36,923 nucleotides of DNA from Lachnospiraceae bacterium (GCA_022793195.1 JAAWCJ010000023.1:102812-139734); one strand, 5' to 3'. Counted from the stretch's first letter, positions 18,214 through 27,052 are shown. Numbers and translations: made by a program. Notes: generated by a model not told the origin, from the sequence alone.

Positions 18214-19449
18214 ATGGCAATCGTAAAACCTTTTTTATGTATCAGACCGGAGGCTTCCGTGGCTTCCCGGGTGGCGGCGCTTCCTTATGATGTGTATAAC
18301 CGCATGGAGGCAAAAGCAGAGGTGGAGAGAGAACCGCTTTCTTTCCTGAAGATTGACAGGGCTGAGACGGGATTTTCTGATGATGTGGATACGTATGCGG
18401 ACTGCGTTTATGACAGGGCCAGAGAACTCCTGGATGGAATGGTGAAGGACGGTACATTTGTAAAGGAAGAAGCTCCCTGTTATTTTGTCTATGAACTTAC
18501 CATGGATGGCCGGGCCCAGACAGGTATTGTGGCATGTTCCTCCATTGATGACTATGCCGGAGATATTATCAGAAAGCATGAAAACACCAGAGCCGATAAA
18601 GAGGCGGACAGGATTCGCCATGTAGACACTTGTGATGCACAGACGGGGCCGATTTTTTTGGCGTACCGTGCCAGGGCCGATATCAATGCATTGGTTTCGG
18701 AGGCAAAACAGGAGGAACCGCTGTATGACTTCACAGCAGTGGATGGCATCAGGCATACGGTCTGGAAGATTGGCGGAAGGGAACAGGTGACGTCCCTGGA
18801 AGAGGCTTTTTCCAAAATACCCAATACATATATTGCAGACGGGCATCACCGGGCGGCATCCGCAGTGCGGGTTGGATTTAAGCGCAGGGAGGAGAATCCC
18901 GGTTTTAAGGGGGATGAACCATATAATTTCTTTTTGTCCGTGCTGTTTCCCGATGAGCAGCTTATGATTATGGACTATAACCGGGTGGTTCGGGATTTAA
19001 ACGGCCTTACGGAGGAAGAATTTCTGAAGCGGATTTCGGCTGATTTTGAAGTCTGTAGAAAAGGAAACGAGCCTTACCGGCCGGTAAAAAAAGGCGAATT
19101 TGGTATGCTTCTTTCCGATTGTTGGTACTGCCTTACGGCAAAACGGCCTTTGAGCGGTGATCCGGTGGCGGATTTGGATGTATCGGTGCTCCAGGAGCAG
19201 CTTCTGGAACCTGTTCTTGGAATTGGCGACCCCAGGACTGATAAGCGGATTGACTTTATCGGCGGTATCAGAGGCCTTGACGAACTTTCCCGCCGTTGCC
19301 ATACGGACATGAAGGTGGCGTTTTCCATGTATCCCACTTCAATCAGTGAATTATTCCAGGTGGCTGATGCTTCCAGGCTTATGCCTCCCAAATCCACATG
19401 GTTTGAGCCGAAGCTTAGAAGCGGGCTTTTTATCCACAAATTATCATAG
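18214..19449 (+). CDS. DUF1015 family protein in serine operon
   Basis: The product has 411 residues and matches DUF1015 by its N-terminus (VKPFLCIRPE, LPYDVY), a central RKHENTRADKEADR block (about 120–133) and the invariant DGHHR at 209–213. No catalytic activity is established that I know of. The histidine-rich DGHHR motif resembles, by eye only, active-site motifs of the ParB/sulfiredoxin-like fold. It lies 44 bp after serA with a GGAGG site. serC and serA cover two of three steps of serine synthesis and no serB is present, so a role in phosphoserine or serine metabolism is a reasonable guess. Its stop codon touches the left arm of the inverted-repeat element. Confidence 0.85.
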   Translation: MAIVKPFLCIRPEASVASRVAALPYDVYNRMEAKAEVEREPLSFLKIDRAETGFSDDVDTYADCVYDRARELLDGMVKDGTFVKEEAPCYFVYELTMDGRAQTGIVACSSIDDYAGDIIRKHENTRADKEADRIRHVDTCDAQTGPIFLAYRARADINALVSEAKQEEPLYDFTAVDGIRHTVWKIGGREQVTSLEEAFSKIPNTYIADGHHRAASAVRVGFKRREENPGFKGDEPYNFFLSVLFPDEQLMIMDYNRVVRDLNGLTEEEFLKRISADFEVCRKGNEPYRPVKKGEFGMLLSDCWYCLTAKRPLSGDPVADLDVSVLQEQLLEPVLGIGDPRTDKRIDFIGGIRGLDELSRRCHTDMKVAFSMYPTSISELFQVADASRLMPPKSTWFEPKLRSGLFIHKLS

Positions 19450-19734
19450 TCTATTTTTTTAGGGGCTGTCGCAAAATATAAGCTATTCTGATATTTATGG
19501 ATGCCCGGCGCCCCGTCTGTCTCTCTTCCTATCCACGTTGATTTTTTGGTTTTGCTGCGCCGCCTTTTGCCGTCAGCTACCGCTTCCATAGAAGCCGGTC
19601 AGCGGAGCTGCCGTCGCTATGCTCACAAAACCTGCAAAATCTGCCTATCGGATAGGAAGAGAGACAGGCGGGGCGCCGGGCACCTATAAATTACAGGATG
19701 TTTATATTTTGTGACAGCCCCTACAAAAATAGAC
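19449..19734. mobile_element. MITE-like element with ~86-bp terminal inverted repeats
   Basis: The left arm (19449–19534) and right arm (19650–19734) are inverted copies with about 90% identity by eye. The typical insertion-sequence-like end AGGGGCTGTC[G/A]CAAAATATA starts at 19461 and mirrors 19703–19722. Outside it GTCTATTTTT is also mirrored. The ~115-bp centre keeps partial symmetry and no transposase. This fits a non-autonomous element moved by a transposase elsewhere in the genome. It occupies the whole gap between the DUF1015 stop and recJ, so its arm may serve as terminator and its right end may carry recJ expression signals. Confidence 0.75.
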
Positions 19735-19752
19735 ACTGAAAGAGGTACATAT

Positions 19753-21471
19753 ATGCAGGAGCAATGGCGTGTTTATGGGAAAAAAGCGGACTTTAAAAGT
19801 CTTTCCGGCCGGCTTGGGATTGATCAGGTGACTGCCAGGATTATTCGGAACAGGGATGTGGCGGAAGAAGAGATGGAGGTATACCTCCATGGAACATTGG
19901 AGGAATGTCCATCGCCATTTCTTATGAAGGATATGAAAAAGACGGTAGATATCCTGGGGAGAAAAATTCATGGCGGAGAACATATCCGGGTCATTGGCGA
20001 TTACGATGTGGATGGTGTCTGCGCCACTTATATTTTAGTAAAAGCCTTAAAACGACTGGGCGCTGTTGTGGATTATGATATCCCTGACAGGATTAAGGAC
20101 GGCTATGGGATTAATGAAAATCTTATTAAATTGGCGGCGGATGAGGGCGTGGATACGCTTTTGACTTGTGACAACGGTATTGCTGCATGGAATCAGACAG
20201 CCTGTGCCAAAGCCAAAGGGATGACAGTGCTGATTACAGACCATCATGAAGTGCCTTTTGAGGAGAAAGAGGAACGGAAAGAAATTCTTCCTCCTGCAGA
20301 TGCAATCGTCAATCCCCACCAGGCGGCATGCCGTTACCCCTTTAAACTGTTGTGCGGCGCCGCCATTGCTTATAAGCTGGCCCAGGCTCTTTACGAAACC
20401 TGGGATATTCCGTCAGAAGAACTTTCCCCGTTTATAGAAGCGGCTGCTTTGGCAACAGTGGGGGATGTGATGGTTCTTCAGGGGGAGAACAGGATTTTAG
20501 TCAAAGAGGGACTGAAGCGGATGGCGGATTCCCGGATACCGGGCCTGCGGGCTTTGATGGAGGCCAATGGTTTGAATCCGGCGGCCATTGGAAGTTATCA
20601 TCTGGGTTTTGTCATTGGACCTTGCCTGAACGCAGGGGGGCGGTTGGACACAGCGAAAAAATCGCTGTCCCTGCTTTTGGCAGAGCGGGAAAAGGATGCC
20701 CAGGCCCTGGCCTGGGAGCTTAAAGAGTTAAATGACAGACGGAAGGATATGACTGCAAAGAGCGTGGAAGCAGCTATATATAATATAGAAGAAACAGGTA
20801 TCAAACAGGATGATGTGTATGTGGTATATCTGCCGGAATGTCATGAAAGCCTGGCGGGAATTGTGGCCGGAAGGATACGGGAAAAGTATCAGCATCCGGT
20901 ATTTGTGATCACCAGGGCGGAGTCGGGATTAAAAGGTTCGGGAAGAAGTATCCCTTCCTACCCTATGTATGAACGTTTGGCAGCCTGCAGGGAATATCTG
21001 ACTGTTTTCGGGGGCCATCCCATGGCGGCAGGGCTTTCTTTACCTGTAGAGAACCTGGAAATATTCCGGGCAGCTTTAAACAGGAACAGCGGCCTTTCAG
21101 AAGAGGACTTCATCAAACGGGTGTGGATTGATGTGCCGATGCCTTTTGCATATGTGACAGAACATTTGATATCGGAATTTCGTCTTTTGGAGCCCTTTGG
21201 AAATGGAAATGAAAAACCTCTTTTTGCACAGAAGGGTTTGACTGTGCGGGAGAAGAATCTGTTGGGGAAAAATAAGAATGTACTGAAACTTCTGTTGTCT
21301 GACGAAAACGGGACAAATATAGATGCAATCTTGTTTCAGGAGGCGGCAGACGCCTTTGAAATGATCGAAAAAGGCTGTCGGATTTCGGTAGCGTATTATC
21401 CTGATGTCAATGAATATATGGGCAGACGGACGCTGCAGATGATAATTCAGGGCTGGCAGGTGGAAAGTTAA
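19753..21471 (+). CDS. recJ: Single-stranded-DNA-specific exonuclease RecJ
   Basis: The product has 572 residues. It is a DHH-family 5'-3' exonuclease in recombination and repair. Motif I is GDYDVDGVC (D83, D85), motif II CDNG (139–142), motif III TDHHE (162–166) and a later GPCLNAGGRLDTAKK block. The DHHA1 part contains FGGHPMAAGLSL (about 417–428). A C-terminal OB-like region follows. The frame is open to 19711 inside the upstream element, but ATG 19753 follows GAAAGAGGT and begins a normal RecJ N-terminus. It is the first gene downstream of the MITE-like element. Confidence 0.93.
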   Translation: MQEQWRVYGKKADFKSLSGRLGIDQVTARIIRNRDVAEEEMEVYLHGTLEECPSPFLMKDMKKTVDILGRKIHGGEHIRVIGDYDVDGVCATYILVKALKRLGAVVDYDIPDRIKDGYGINENLIKLAADEGVDTLLTCDNGIAAWNQTACAKAKGMTVLITDHHEVPFEEKEERKEILPPADAIVNPHQAACRYPFKLLCGAAIAYKLAQALYETWDIPSEELSPFIEAAALATVGDVMVLQGENRILVKEGLKRMADSRIPGLRALMEANGLNPAAIGSYHLGFVIGPCLNAGGRLDTAKKSLSLLLAEREKDAQALAWELKELNDRRKDMTAKSVEAAIYNIEETGIKQDDVYVVYLPECHESLAGIVAGRIREKYQHPVFVITRAESGLKGSGRSIPSYPMYERLAACREYLTVFGGHPMAAGLSLPVENLEIFRAALNRNSGLSEEDFIKRVWIDVPMPFAYVTEHLISEFRLLEPFGNGNEKPLFAQKGLTVREKNLLGKNKNVLKLLLSDENGTNIDAILFQEAADAFEMIEKGCRISVAYYPDVNEYMGRRTLQMIIQGWQVES

Positions 21472-21482
21472 AGGATTTTCAG

Positions 21483-21511
21483 TTGCCAATCGAATATCAT
21501 AAGACTATAAT
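21483..21511 (+). promoter_or_regulatory. Promoter of apt
   Basis: TTGCCA at 21483–21488 and TATAAT at 21506–21511 have a 17-bp spacer, directly after the recJ stop and 45 bp before the apt start. Confidence 0.75.
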
Positions 21512-21556
21512 AAGGATAGCAGGAAAAACAGGATTCAGAAGGAACGGAGGGTAAAA

Positions 21557-22081
21557 ATGAAGAAAATAGAAGAGTATGTGAGAAGTATTCCCGATTTTCC
21601 CGAGGAGGGGATTATTTTTAGGGATGTTACTTCCATTTTACAGGATGCGGATGGATTGCATTTAGCCATTGACCTTTTGCAGGAAAGCCTTGCAGGAGTA
21701 GATTTTGATGTGGTAGTGGGACCGGAATCTCGAGGTTTTATTTTTGGGGTGCCCATTGCTTACAATCTCCACAAGGCGTTTGTCCCTGTGCGGAAAAAGG
21801 GGAAACTGCCTTGTGAAACAGTGGAGATGGAATATGAGCTGGAGTATGGCAGCGCTGTGATTGAGATGCATAAAGATGCTATCAAACCTGGACAGAAAGT
21901 TGTGATCATTGATGATTTGATTGCCACCGGAGGAACCATAGAGGCCATTATCAAACTGGTGGAAAGCCTGGGAGGCCAGGTGGTGAAAGTCAGCTTTGTG
22001 ATGGAGTTGGGTGGATTGAAGGGAAGGGATAAACTTTCTGGCTACGATGTGTCCAGCGTGATCTGCTATGAAGGGAAATAA
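21557..22081 (+). CDS. apt: Adenine phosphoribosyltransferase
   Basis: The product has 174 residues. It converts adenine and PRPP to AMP in purine salvage. The N-terminal IPDFPEEGIIFRDVTSIL segment and the GPESRGFIFG segment (about 55–64) are family signatures. The PRPP loop VIIDDLIATGG is at 116–126. A GGAGGG site precedes the ATG. recJ–apt is a common order in Bacillota, where relA often follows; here a potassium transporter follows instead, only 14 bp downstream. Confidence 0.95.
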   Translation: MKKIEEYVRSIPDFPEEGIIFRDVTSILQDADGLHLAIDLLQESLAGVDFDVVVGPESRGFIFGVPIAYNLHKAFVPVRKKGKLPCETVEMEYELEYGSAVIEMHKDAIKPGQKVVIIDDLIATGGTIEAIIKLVESLGGQVVKVSFVMELGGLKGRDKLSGYDVSSVICYEGK

Positions 22082-22095
22082 AAGACGGTAAAGAT

Positions 22096-23478
22096 ATGGA
22101 CGAAAAACTGACGTTACCCAGGAAAAAGCGGGGGCTTTCAACCACCAGGATCATTGCGCTTGGATTTGCGGCAGCGATTTTTGTGGGAGCGTTTTTTCTG
22201 ATGCTTCCGGTTTCTTCTGCTGAAGGAACCTGGACCAATCCGATTGATGCATTGTTTACGGCGACGACCAGTATTTGTGTGACAGGTCTGGTGACGGTGA
22301 CAACCGCGGTTCACTGGAGCTTGTTTGGACAGATTGTCATATTGATTTTGGCACAGCTTGGCGGTTTGGGAGTCATTACAGCGGCAATGTGCATTTTCAT
22401 TGCGGTGGGAAGAAGAATTACGTTAAAAGACCGTATGTTGATTCAGGAAACTTACAATATGGACACTCTTTCCGGTCTGGTGAAGCTGGTGCTGAGGATT
22501 GTAAAAGGAACCTTTCTTTTGGAAGGAATCGGTGCTTTGCTTTATGCCATTGTGTTCATTCCGGAATTTGGATTTTTACCGGGGCTTTGGAAAGCAATAT
22601 TTAATGCTGTTTCCGCTTTCTGTAATGCCGGTATGGATGTGCTGGGAGAAACCAGCCTTCGGGCTTATGTACGGAATCCCATTGTCAATATTACCACCAT
22701 GACGCTGATTGTGCTCAGCGGATTGGGATTTATGGTTTGGTGGAACTTAATTGATTCCTGGAAAAAGCGAAAAGAGAAGAGAAGGGGATTTGTAACCGGT
22801 TTAAGCCTTCATACGAAGCTGGTTTTGATTATGACGGCGGCCCTTGTTCTGGGCGGCGCCCTGTTTTTCTTTTTATTTGAATACAGGAACCCGGGAACCA
22901 TCGGGACAATGGGGATGGGAGACAAAGTCATGGCGGCATTTTTCCAGTCGGTGACCACCAGGACAGCAGGATTTGAAACGATTCCTCAGGCAGAGCTTAC
23001 GGAAGGTTCCACGCTTCTTACCATGATTTTGATGCTGATTGGAGGTTCTCCGGCGGGGACGGCCGGAGGTATCAAGACCACCACGGTGGGAATTCTGCTT
23101 TTAACGATTCTGTCTACAGTACGCGGAAAACGAGAAACGGAATTTATGAAACGCCGGATTTCCGCAGATGCCGGGCGGACAGCTTTGACCGTGGTTGGCC
23201 TGGCGCTTATGGTGGTGATTACTGCATCTTTGCTTCTTTTTGCCACCGATGGACTGGAATTTAAGGACACGGTCTATGAGGTGGTGTCAGCTATCGGGAC
23301 AGTTGGGCTGACCAGGGGGATTACTTCCGGCCTCAGTGTGGCGGGAAAAGCCATCATTATTGTGGTGATGTATATTGGCAGAATTGGGCCGGTGACACTG
23401 GCTTTGGCCCTGGCGATGAAGCGAAGAGGAAAAGAGCAGAGCATTTCTCTTCCTGAAGAACGGATATTGATCGGGTAA
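22096..23478 (+). CDS. ktrB: Potassium uptake transporter membrane subunit (KtrB/TrkH family)
   Basis: The product has 460 residues and many membrane segments. The four half-conserved selectivity-filter loops are visible: SICVTGLVTV (about 58–67), AFCNAGMD (about 175–182), TTRTAGFET (about 291–299) and IGTVGLTRG (about 398–406). KtrB-type proteins carry potassium, usually with sodium or proton coupling, and need the cytosolic regulator encoded by the next gene. The short N-terminus before the first membrane helix (about 23–42) is typical. No clear ribosome binding site beyond GGTAAAGAT is seen, so translation may be coupled to apt. Confidence 0.9.
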   Translation: MDEKLTLPRKKRGLSTTRIIALGFAAAIFVGAFFLMLPVSSAEGTWTNPIDALFTATTSICVTGLVTVTTAVHWSLFGQIVILILAQLGGLGVITAAMCIFIAVGRRITLKDRMLIQETYNMDTLSGLVKLVLRIVKGTFLLEGIGALLYAIVFIPEFGFLPGLWKAIFNAVSAFCNAGMDVLGETSLRAYVRNPIVNITTMTLIVLSGLGFMVWWNLIDSWKKRKEKRRGFVTGLSLHTKLVLIMTAALVLGGALFFFLFEYRNPGTIGTMGMGDKVMAAFFQSVTTRTAGFETIPQAELTEGSTLLTMILMLIGGSPAGTAGGIKTTTVGILLLTILSTVRGKRETEFMKRRISADAGRTALTVVGLALMVVITASLLLFATDGLEFKDTVYEVVSAIGTVGLTRGITSGLSVAGKAIIIVVMYIGRIGPVTLALALAMKRRGKEQSISLPEERILIG

Positions 23479-23571
23479 GAAATAAAACAGAACAATAAGA
23501 AACAAAAAAATTTCTTTTATAAAAGTGAAAAAAGTAATTATTAAGCGGGATTGCCGGGGAAGGCGGAGAGA

Positions 23572-24222
23572 ATGTCGAAAAAAGAATTTGCGGTGTTCGG
23601 GCTGGGTGAATTTGGAAGCAGCATTGCGATTACGCTGGAGGAGAGTGGATGCCAGGTTTTAGCTGTGGACAGAAATGAGGAGCGGGTTCAGAGTGTTTCT
23701 GAATACGTTACTCATGCGGCCTGCGCCAATGTGGCGGACCAGGCGGTTGTCAGATCCTTTGGCGTCCACAATATGGACGGCGTCATTGTGGGGATTGGTG
23801 AAAATTTGGAATCCAGCATTATGGCAACAATCTGTGCGAAAGAGTGCGGAGTGCCGTATGTGCTGGCGAAAGCAAACAGTGATATGCATGCGGCGGTGCT
23901 GAAAAAGGTAGGAGCCGATCAGGTGATTTTCCCGGAAAAGGCCACGGGAATCCGGCTGGGGCGGAATCTTGCTTCCGGCAATTTCCTGGAAACCATTGAG
24001 CTTTCCAAGAAGTTCAGTATGGTGGAAATTGAGGTTCCGGAAAAGTGGGTCGGAAAAAGTATACGTGAGTTGAATCTTCGGAAAAAAGGAATCAATATTA
24101 TTGCCCGGAAGGGAGACCTGGAAGACATTGTTTTAATTGTTGACCCGGACAGGACCATTCAGGGACAGGAAACATTTATTATTATTGGAAGCAATAAAGA
24201 CCTGGAGAGGGAGCTTTTATGA
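23572..24222 (+). CDS. ktrA: Potassium uptake regulatory subunit (KtrA/TrkA-type RCK protein)
   Basis: The product has 216 residues. An RCK N domain with the dinucleotide motif FGLGEFGSS (about 8–16) is followed by an RCK C domain (about 135–216). Such octameric rings bind ATP/ADP or NAD and c-di-AMP and gate the KtrB pore. The frame is open to TTG 23551, but ATG 23572 follows GGCGGAGAG and gives the standard MSKKEFAVFGLG start. It overlaps the next gene by 4 bp (ATGA), indicating coupled translation. Confidence 0.92.
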   Translation: MSKKEFAVFGLGEFGSSIAITLEESGCQVLAVDRNEERVQSVSEYVTHAACANVADQAVVRSFGVHNMDGVIVGIGENLESSIMATICAKECGVPYVLAKANSDMHAAVLKKVGADQVIFPEKATGIRLGRNLASGNFLETIELSKKFSMVEIEVPEKWVGKSIRELNLRKKGINIIARKGDLEDIVLIVDPDRTIQGQETFIIIGSNKDLERELL

Positions 24223-24998
24223 GAATCGAAAGCAGTAAAAGCGGACAGGTAAAACATGTGGCGGCCCTCCAGAAAAAAGCGCGATACCGGAGAGAACAGG
24301 GAGCTTTTGTGGTGGAGGGCTTGAAAATGGTGCTGGAGGCTCCGCCTGACCGGATTCTTTCTGTCTATGGTTCGGATTCTTTTTTGGAGCAGGGCGGGAG
24401 AGAACGGCTGGGGAATCTTTCTTGTACGGCAGTTTCCGACAATGCTTTCAAAGCCATGTCTGATACCCAGACACCCCAGGGGATCCTGGCAGTGGTGAAA
24501 GCGATGGAGTGGGAGAAAAAAGATTTTTGCAAAAGCGGAGGAGAAACGCTGCTTTTATGTTTAGAGAATCTTCAGGATCCCGGAAATCTGGGAACCATTT
24601 TCCGGGCTGGCGAAGGGGCAGGAGTTACCGGTATTATTATGAGCCGGGATACGGTGGATATTTATAATCCCAAAGTGATTCGTTCCACGATGGGTTCCAT
24701 CTACCGGATGCCTTTTGCGGTTTGTGAGGACTTGGAGGAAGTTCTCAGGCAGTGCCGGAATGTGGGAATCACTTCCTACGGAGCACATCTTGCGGGTGAA
24801 AAAAATTATGAGCAGGCGGATTACAAAAGGCCCTGTGCCTTCCTCGTTGGAAATGAGGCGGTGGGGCTTTCGGAAAAAATTTCTGCCGCGGCTGATTTTC
24901 TTATAAAAATTCCTATGAAAGGAAGTGTAGAGTCTTTGAATGTGGCTGTTGCAGCGTCGATTCTTGCGTTTGAAGCAGCGCGCCAAAGGCGGGTATAA
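24219..24998 (+). CDS. SpoU/TrmH-family RNA 2'-O-methyltransferase
   Basis: The product has 259 residues. An N-terminal substrate-binding domain (about 5–80) is followed by a SPOUT domain with the trefoil-knot motifs ENLQDPGNLGTIFRAGEGAG (motif 1, about 112–131), FLVGNEAVGLSE (motif 2) and IPMKGSVESLNVAVAASI (motif 3). Enzymes of this type methylate ribose 2'-OH in rRNA or tRNA with S-adenosylmethionine. The exact target cannot be read; RlmB-like 23S activity is the usual annotation. Its start overlaps the ktrA stop. Confidence 0.9.
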   Translation: MRIESSKSGQVKHVAALQKKARYRREQGAFVVEGLKMVLEAPPDRILSVYGSDSFLEQGGRERLGNLSCTAVSDNAFKAMSDTQTPQGILAVVKAMEWEKKDFCKSGGETLLLCLENLQDPGNLGTIFRAGEGAGVTGIIMSRDTVDIYNPKVIRSTMGSIYRMPFAVCEDLEEVLRQCRNVGITSYGAHLAGEKNYEQADYKRPCAFLVGNEAVGLSEKISAAADFLIKIPMKGSVESLNVAVAASILAFEAARQRRV

Positions 24999-25033
24999 TC
25001 AAGAAATAAGGCGGATATAACGGGAAATGTGGC

Positions 25034-25077
25034 ACAGCCTGAAAGCACAAATTACGGTGTTTTCAGGCTGTATTTTT
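25034..25077 (+). terminator. Rho-independent terminator
   Basis: A 15-bp stem (25034–25048 with 25057–25071, containing CAGCCTGAAA and its complement, one G–T pair) has an 8-nt loop and is followed by TATTTTT. It ends the apt–ktrB–ktrA–methyltransferase operon. The rest of the gap up to 25217 has no gene and is strongly purine-rich on the plus strand from about 25149. Confidence 0.92.
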
Positions 25078-25217
25078 CCATATATAGTGTTTAAACAGAG
25101 GGGAAATAGTCTTAATGTGCCATTTTTTGACATAGGAGACAAAAAAGTCTGAAATGGAAGGGAAGTGGAGAGAAAGAGTCGAAAAAGGGCGGAAAAAATG
25201 AGCAAAGTGGGAAATGG

Positions 25218-25246
25218 TTGACAAATTCAGAAGTTAGTGTTATGAT
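25218..25246 (+). promoter_or_regulatory. Promoter of the SH3b–3D lipoprotein gene
   Basis: A perfect TTGACA (25218–25223) and TATGAT (25241–25246) have a 17-bp spacer. The 5' untranslated region is about 90 nt. Confidence 0.85.
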
Positions 25247-25343
25247 GACGGTGTAACAAAGTTGTAACAATTAGAATATCGGCTTAATATTTTTGATACT
25301 AAGCAGGTGGAAATTGTTACGGCGGGATACAAGGAGGTATACA

Positions 25344-26819
25344 ATGTTAGCCAGAAAGAAAAGCATTCTTTTGTGCTTTGTCATCGGTGCATTGCTTTGT
25401 ACTCTGATTTCCTGCGGAAATCCGAACAGCACATCTGCGGATGAAGCTACGACTGTAGCATCGGCGGAAGGGGTTTCGGAGACTGAGGCAGAAATCCAAG
25501 ACATCAGGAAAACCTCACTGGAAGAGAATACGAGAGAAATTGTAAAAGCTACGATAAAGAGTACAGAAAGCGACGAACAGGAGAGTTCTTCGGAAGCGGT
25601 GGCGGCAAGGATTGCCGGGGCTTCCGTAAAGCGTGGCGCCGCTGACTATGAAACTGCGGCGCAGAATGAAGAGGCTGTACAGTCAAATGTGCCGCCCGCT
25701 GGAGAAACGGCGGAGACAGTAGCTGAACAGGAGACGCCGGTTGCCCCTGAACTGGAAAACATGGTTGTCACCACAGTAGTAGACACTTATCAGAATATTC
25801 GTTTGGAGCCTTCGGAGGACAGCGAAGTGATTGGACGCCTGTACGAAGGCAGCGCCGGCGAAGTCCTTGAGACAAGAGACGGCTGGACGAAGATTTCTTC
25901 CGGTGATGTTGAAGGATGGGTGCACAACGAATACGTGGTATCAGGAGAGGCAGCACAGAGTTTTGCGGAGGAAGCGCTGGAGCAGGTCGCGACCATTAAA
26001 GAAGATGGCGTACGTGTGAGGGCCGGGGCTTCCGTGGATTCCACATGGATTGGTGTGGTGAATGTCAATGAAACTTACAAAGTTGTGATGGAAGAGCCGG
26101 AGGATGCCGATGAAGAGGCAGAGCCGGAATCGGAGGCAGCAGCTCCCGAAGGAACACCTGCAGAAGAGACAAAACCGGAGGAAATAAAACCGGAAGAGAC
26201 AGAGCCGGAAACAGAAGCCGTCGCAGAACAGCCGGCAGAGCCACAGACCGCCGCGCTGCAGAGTACAGACGGACAGGTGGTTCCTGAAGAAACGAAGGCA
26301 GAGCCTGAGTGGATAAAGATTATCTACGATGATGATCAGGAAGGATATGTCTGTGCAGATTATGTAACACTGTCCTTTAAGCTTGGAAAAGCTAAATCCA
26401 TGGAGGAAATCCGTGCCGAAGAAGAGGCGGCTGCAAAGGCTGCCGCAGAGAAAGCGGCTGCAGAGAGAGCGGAGAAAGCAAAAGAGGCTGCAAAGTCTGA
26501 AGAAGCTTCTTCAGGCTGGGTGTCCCTTGGCGAATTTAAGATCACGGCTTATTGTGGCGGCGCATGCTGCAACGGTCAGTGGGCAGGGACGACTTCTTCA
26601 GGGGCAACCCCGACAGAGGGACGTACCATTGCTGTGGCGCCCGGACTGATTCCTTATGGAACACGCGTCAAAATCGGAGGCATAGACGGAGTCTATGTGG
26701 CTGAGGATACGGGCGGTTTTGCCAATAGCAATTCCCATCAGATTGACATTTATTTTGCGAATCATTCCAGCGCTACCAGTTGGGGTGTAAGCTACAGAGA
26801 AGTATGGGTGAAGCGGTAA
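25344..26819 (+). CDS. Lipoprotein with two SH3b domains and a C-terminal 3D domain
   Basis: The product has 491 residues. The signal peptide ends in the lipobox LISC (Cys24), so the protein is probably anchored outside the membrane. A disordered Ser/Glu-rich region (about 25–130) precedes a first SH3b domain (about 135–198). A second SH3b begins near 210 (VRVRAGASVDSTWIG) but is interrupted by about 75 acidic, proline-rich residues before EWIKIIYDDDQEGYV. An Ala/Glu-rich helix leads to the 3D domain (391–491), which is linked to peptidoglycan cleavage in YabE/YocH-type proteins. The first hallmark Asp is Ala (A432); D455 and D468 remain. ATG 25344 follows AAGGAGGT; the frame is open to TTG 25293. 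Confidence 0.87.
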   Translation: MLARKKSILLCFVIGALLCTLISCGNPNSTSADEATTVASAEGVSETEAEIQDIRKTSLEENTREIVKATIKSTESDEQESSSEAVAARIAGASVKRGAADYETAAQNEEAVQSNVPPAGETAETVAEQETPVAPELENMVVTTVVDTYQNIRLEPSEDSEVIGRLYEGSAGEVLETRDGWTKISSGDVEGWVHNEYVVSGEAAQSFAEEALEQVATIKEDGVRVRAGASVDSTWIGVVNVNETYKVVMEEPEDADEEAEPESEAAAPEGTPAEETKPEEIKPEETEPETEAVAEQPAEPQTAALQSTDGQVVPEETKAEPEWIKIIYDDDQEGYVCADYVTLSFKLGKAKSMEEIRAEEEAAAKAAAEKAAAERAEKAKEAAKSEEASSGWVSLGEFKITAYCGGACCNGQWAGTTSSGATPTEGRTIAVAPGLIPYGTRVKIGGIDGVYVAEDTGGFANSNSHQIDIYFANHSSATSWGVSYREVWVKR

Positions 26820-26851
26820 AGCTTCATAAACAGTGAGGTAATACAAAGCAT

Positions 26852-26886
26852 AAAAAAGAATCCTGCCACACAGGATTCTTTTTTGT
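26852..26886 (+). terminator. Rho-independent terminator
   Basis: A perfect 14-bp stem (26852–26865 with 26871–26884) has a 5-nt loop CCACA and a T6 end. The A-rich 5' arm makes it potentially bidirectional. Confidence 0.93.
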
Positions 26887-26920
26887 TCTATAAAAATATA
26901 GAAACTCGTGTGCGGATATC

Positions 26921-26949
26921 TTGTAATAAAGTCTGAATTAGGGTATACT
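26921..26949 (+). promoter_or_regulatory. Promoter of nfeD–SPFH operon
   Basis: TTGTAA at 26921–26926 and TATACT at 26944–26949 have a 17-bp spacer. The 5' untranslated region is about 100 nt without visible structure. Confidence 0.65.
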
Positions 26950-27052
26950 GTTCAAGTAGGTATCAGGAAGAAATTTAAAGAATAATATAGGAAAAAATAA
27001 GAAAACGAGGAAGTTTTGCATCCTGTTGCAGAGGAGTTTTTGAGTAGTATTT

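Noticed and set aside
17270..18220. Antisense ORF of 316 codons opposite serA
   Set aside because: It is a shadow of a well-recognised gene, with a His/Ile-rich composition typical of antisense translation and no start signals.
25130..25158. TTGACA at about 25127 as a second promoter
   Set aside because: No -10-like sequence lies 16–18 bp downstream. The promoter at 25218–25246 is far better.
26092..26520. Acidic and Ala/Glu-rich tracts as a DNA repeat array or CRISPR
   Set aside because: The repeats are imperfect codon-level repeats within one reading frame, without uniform spacers.
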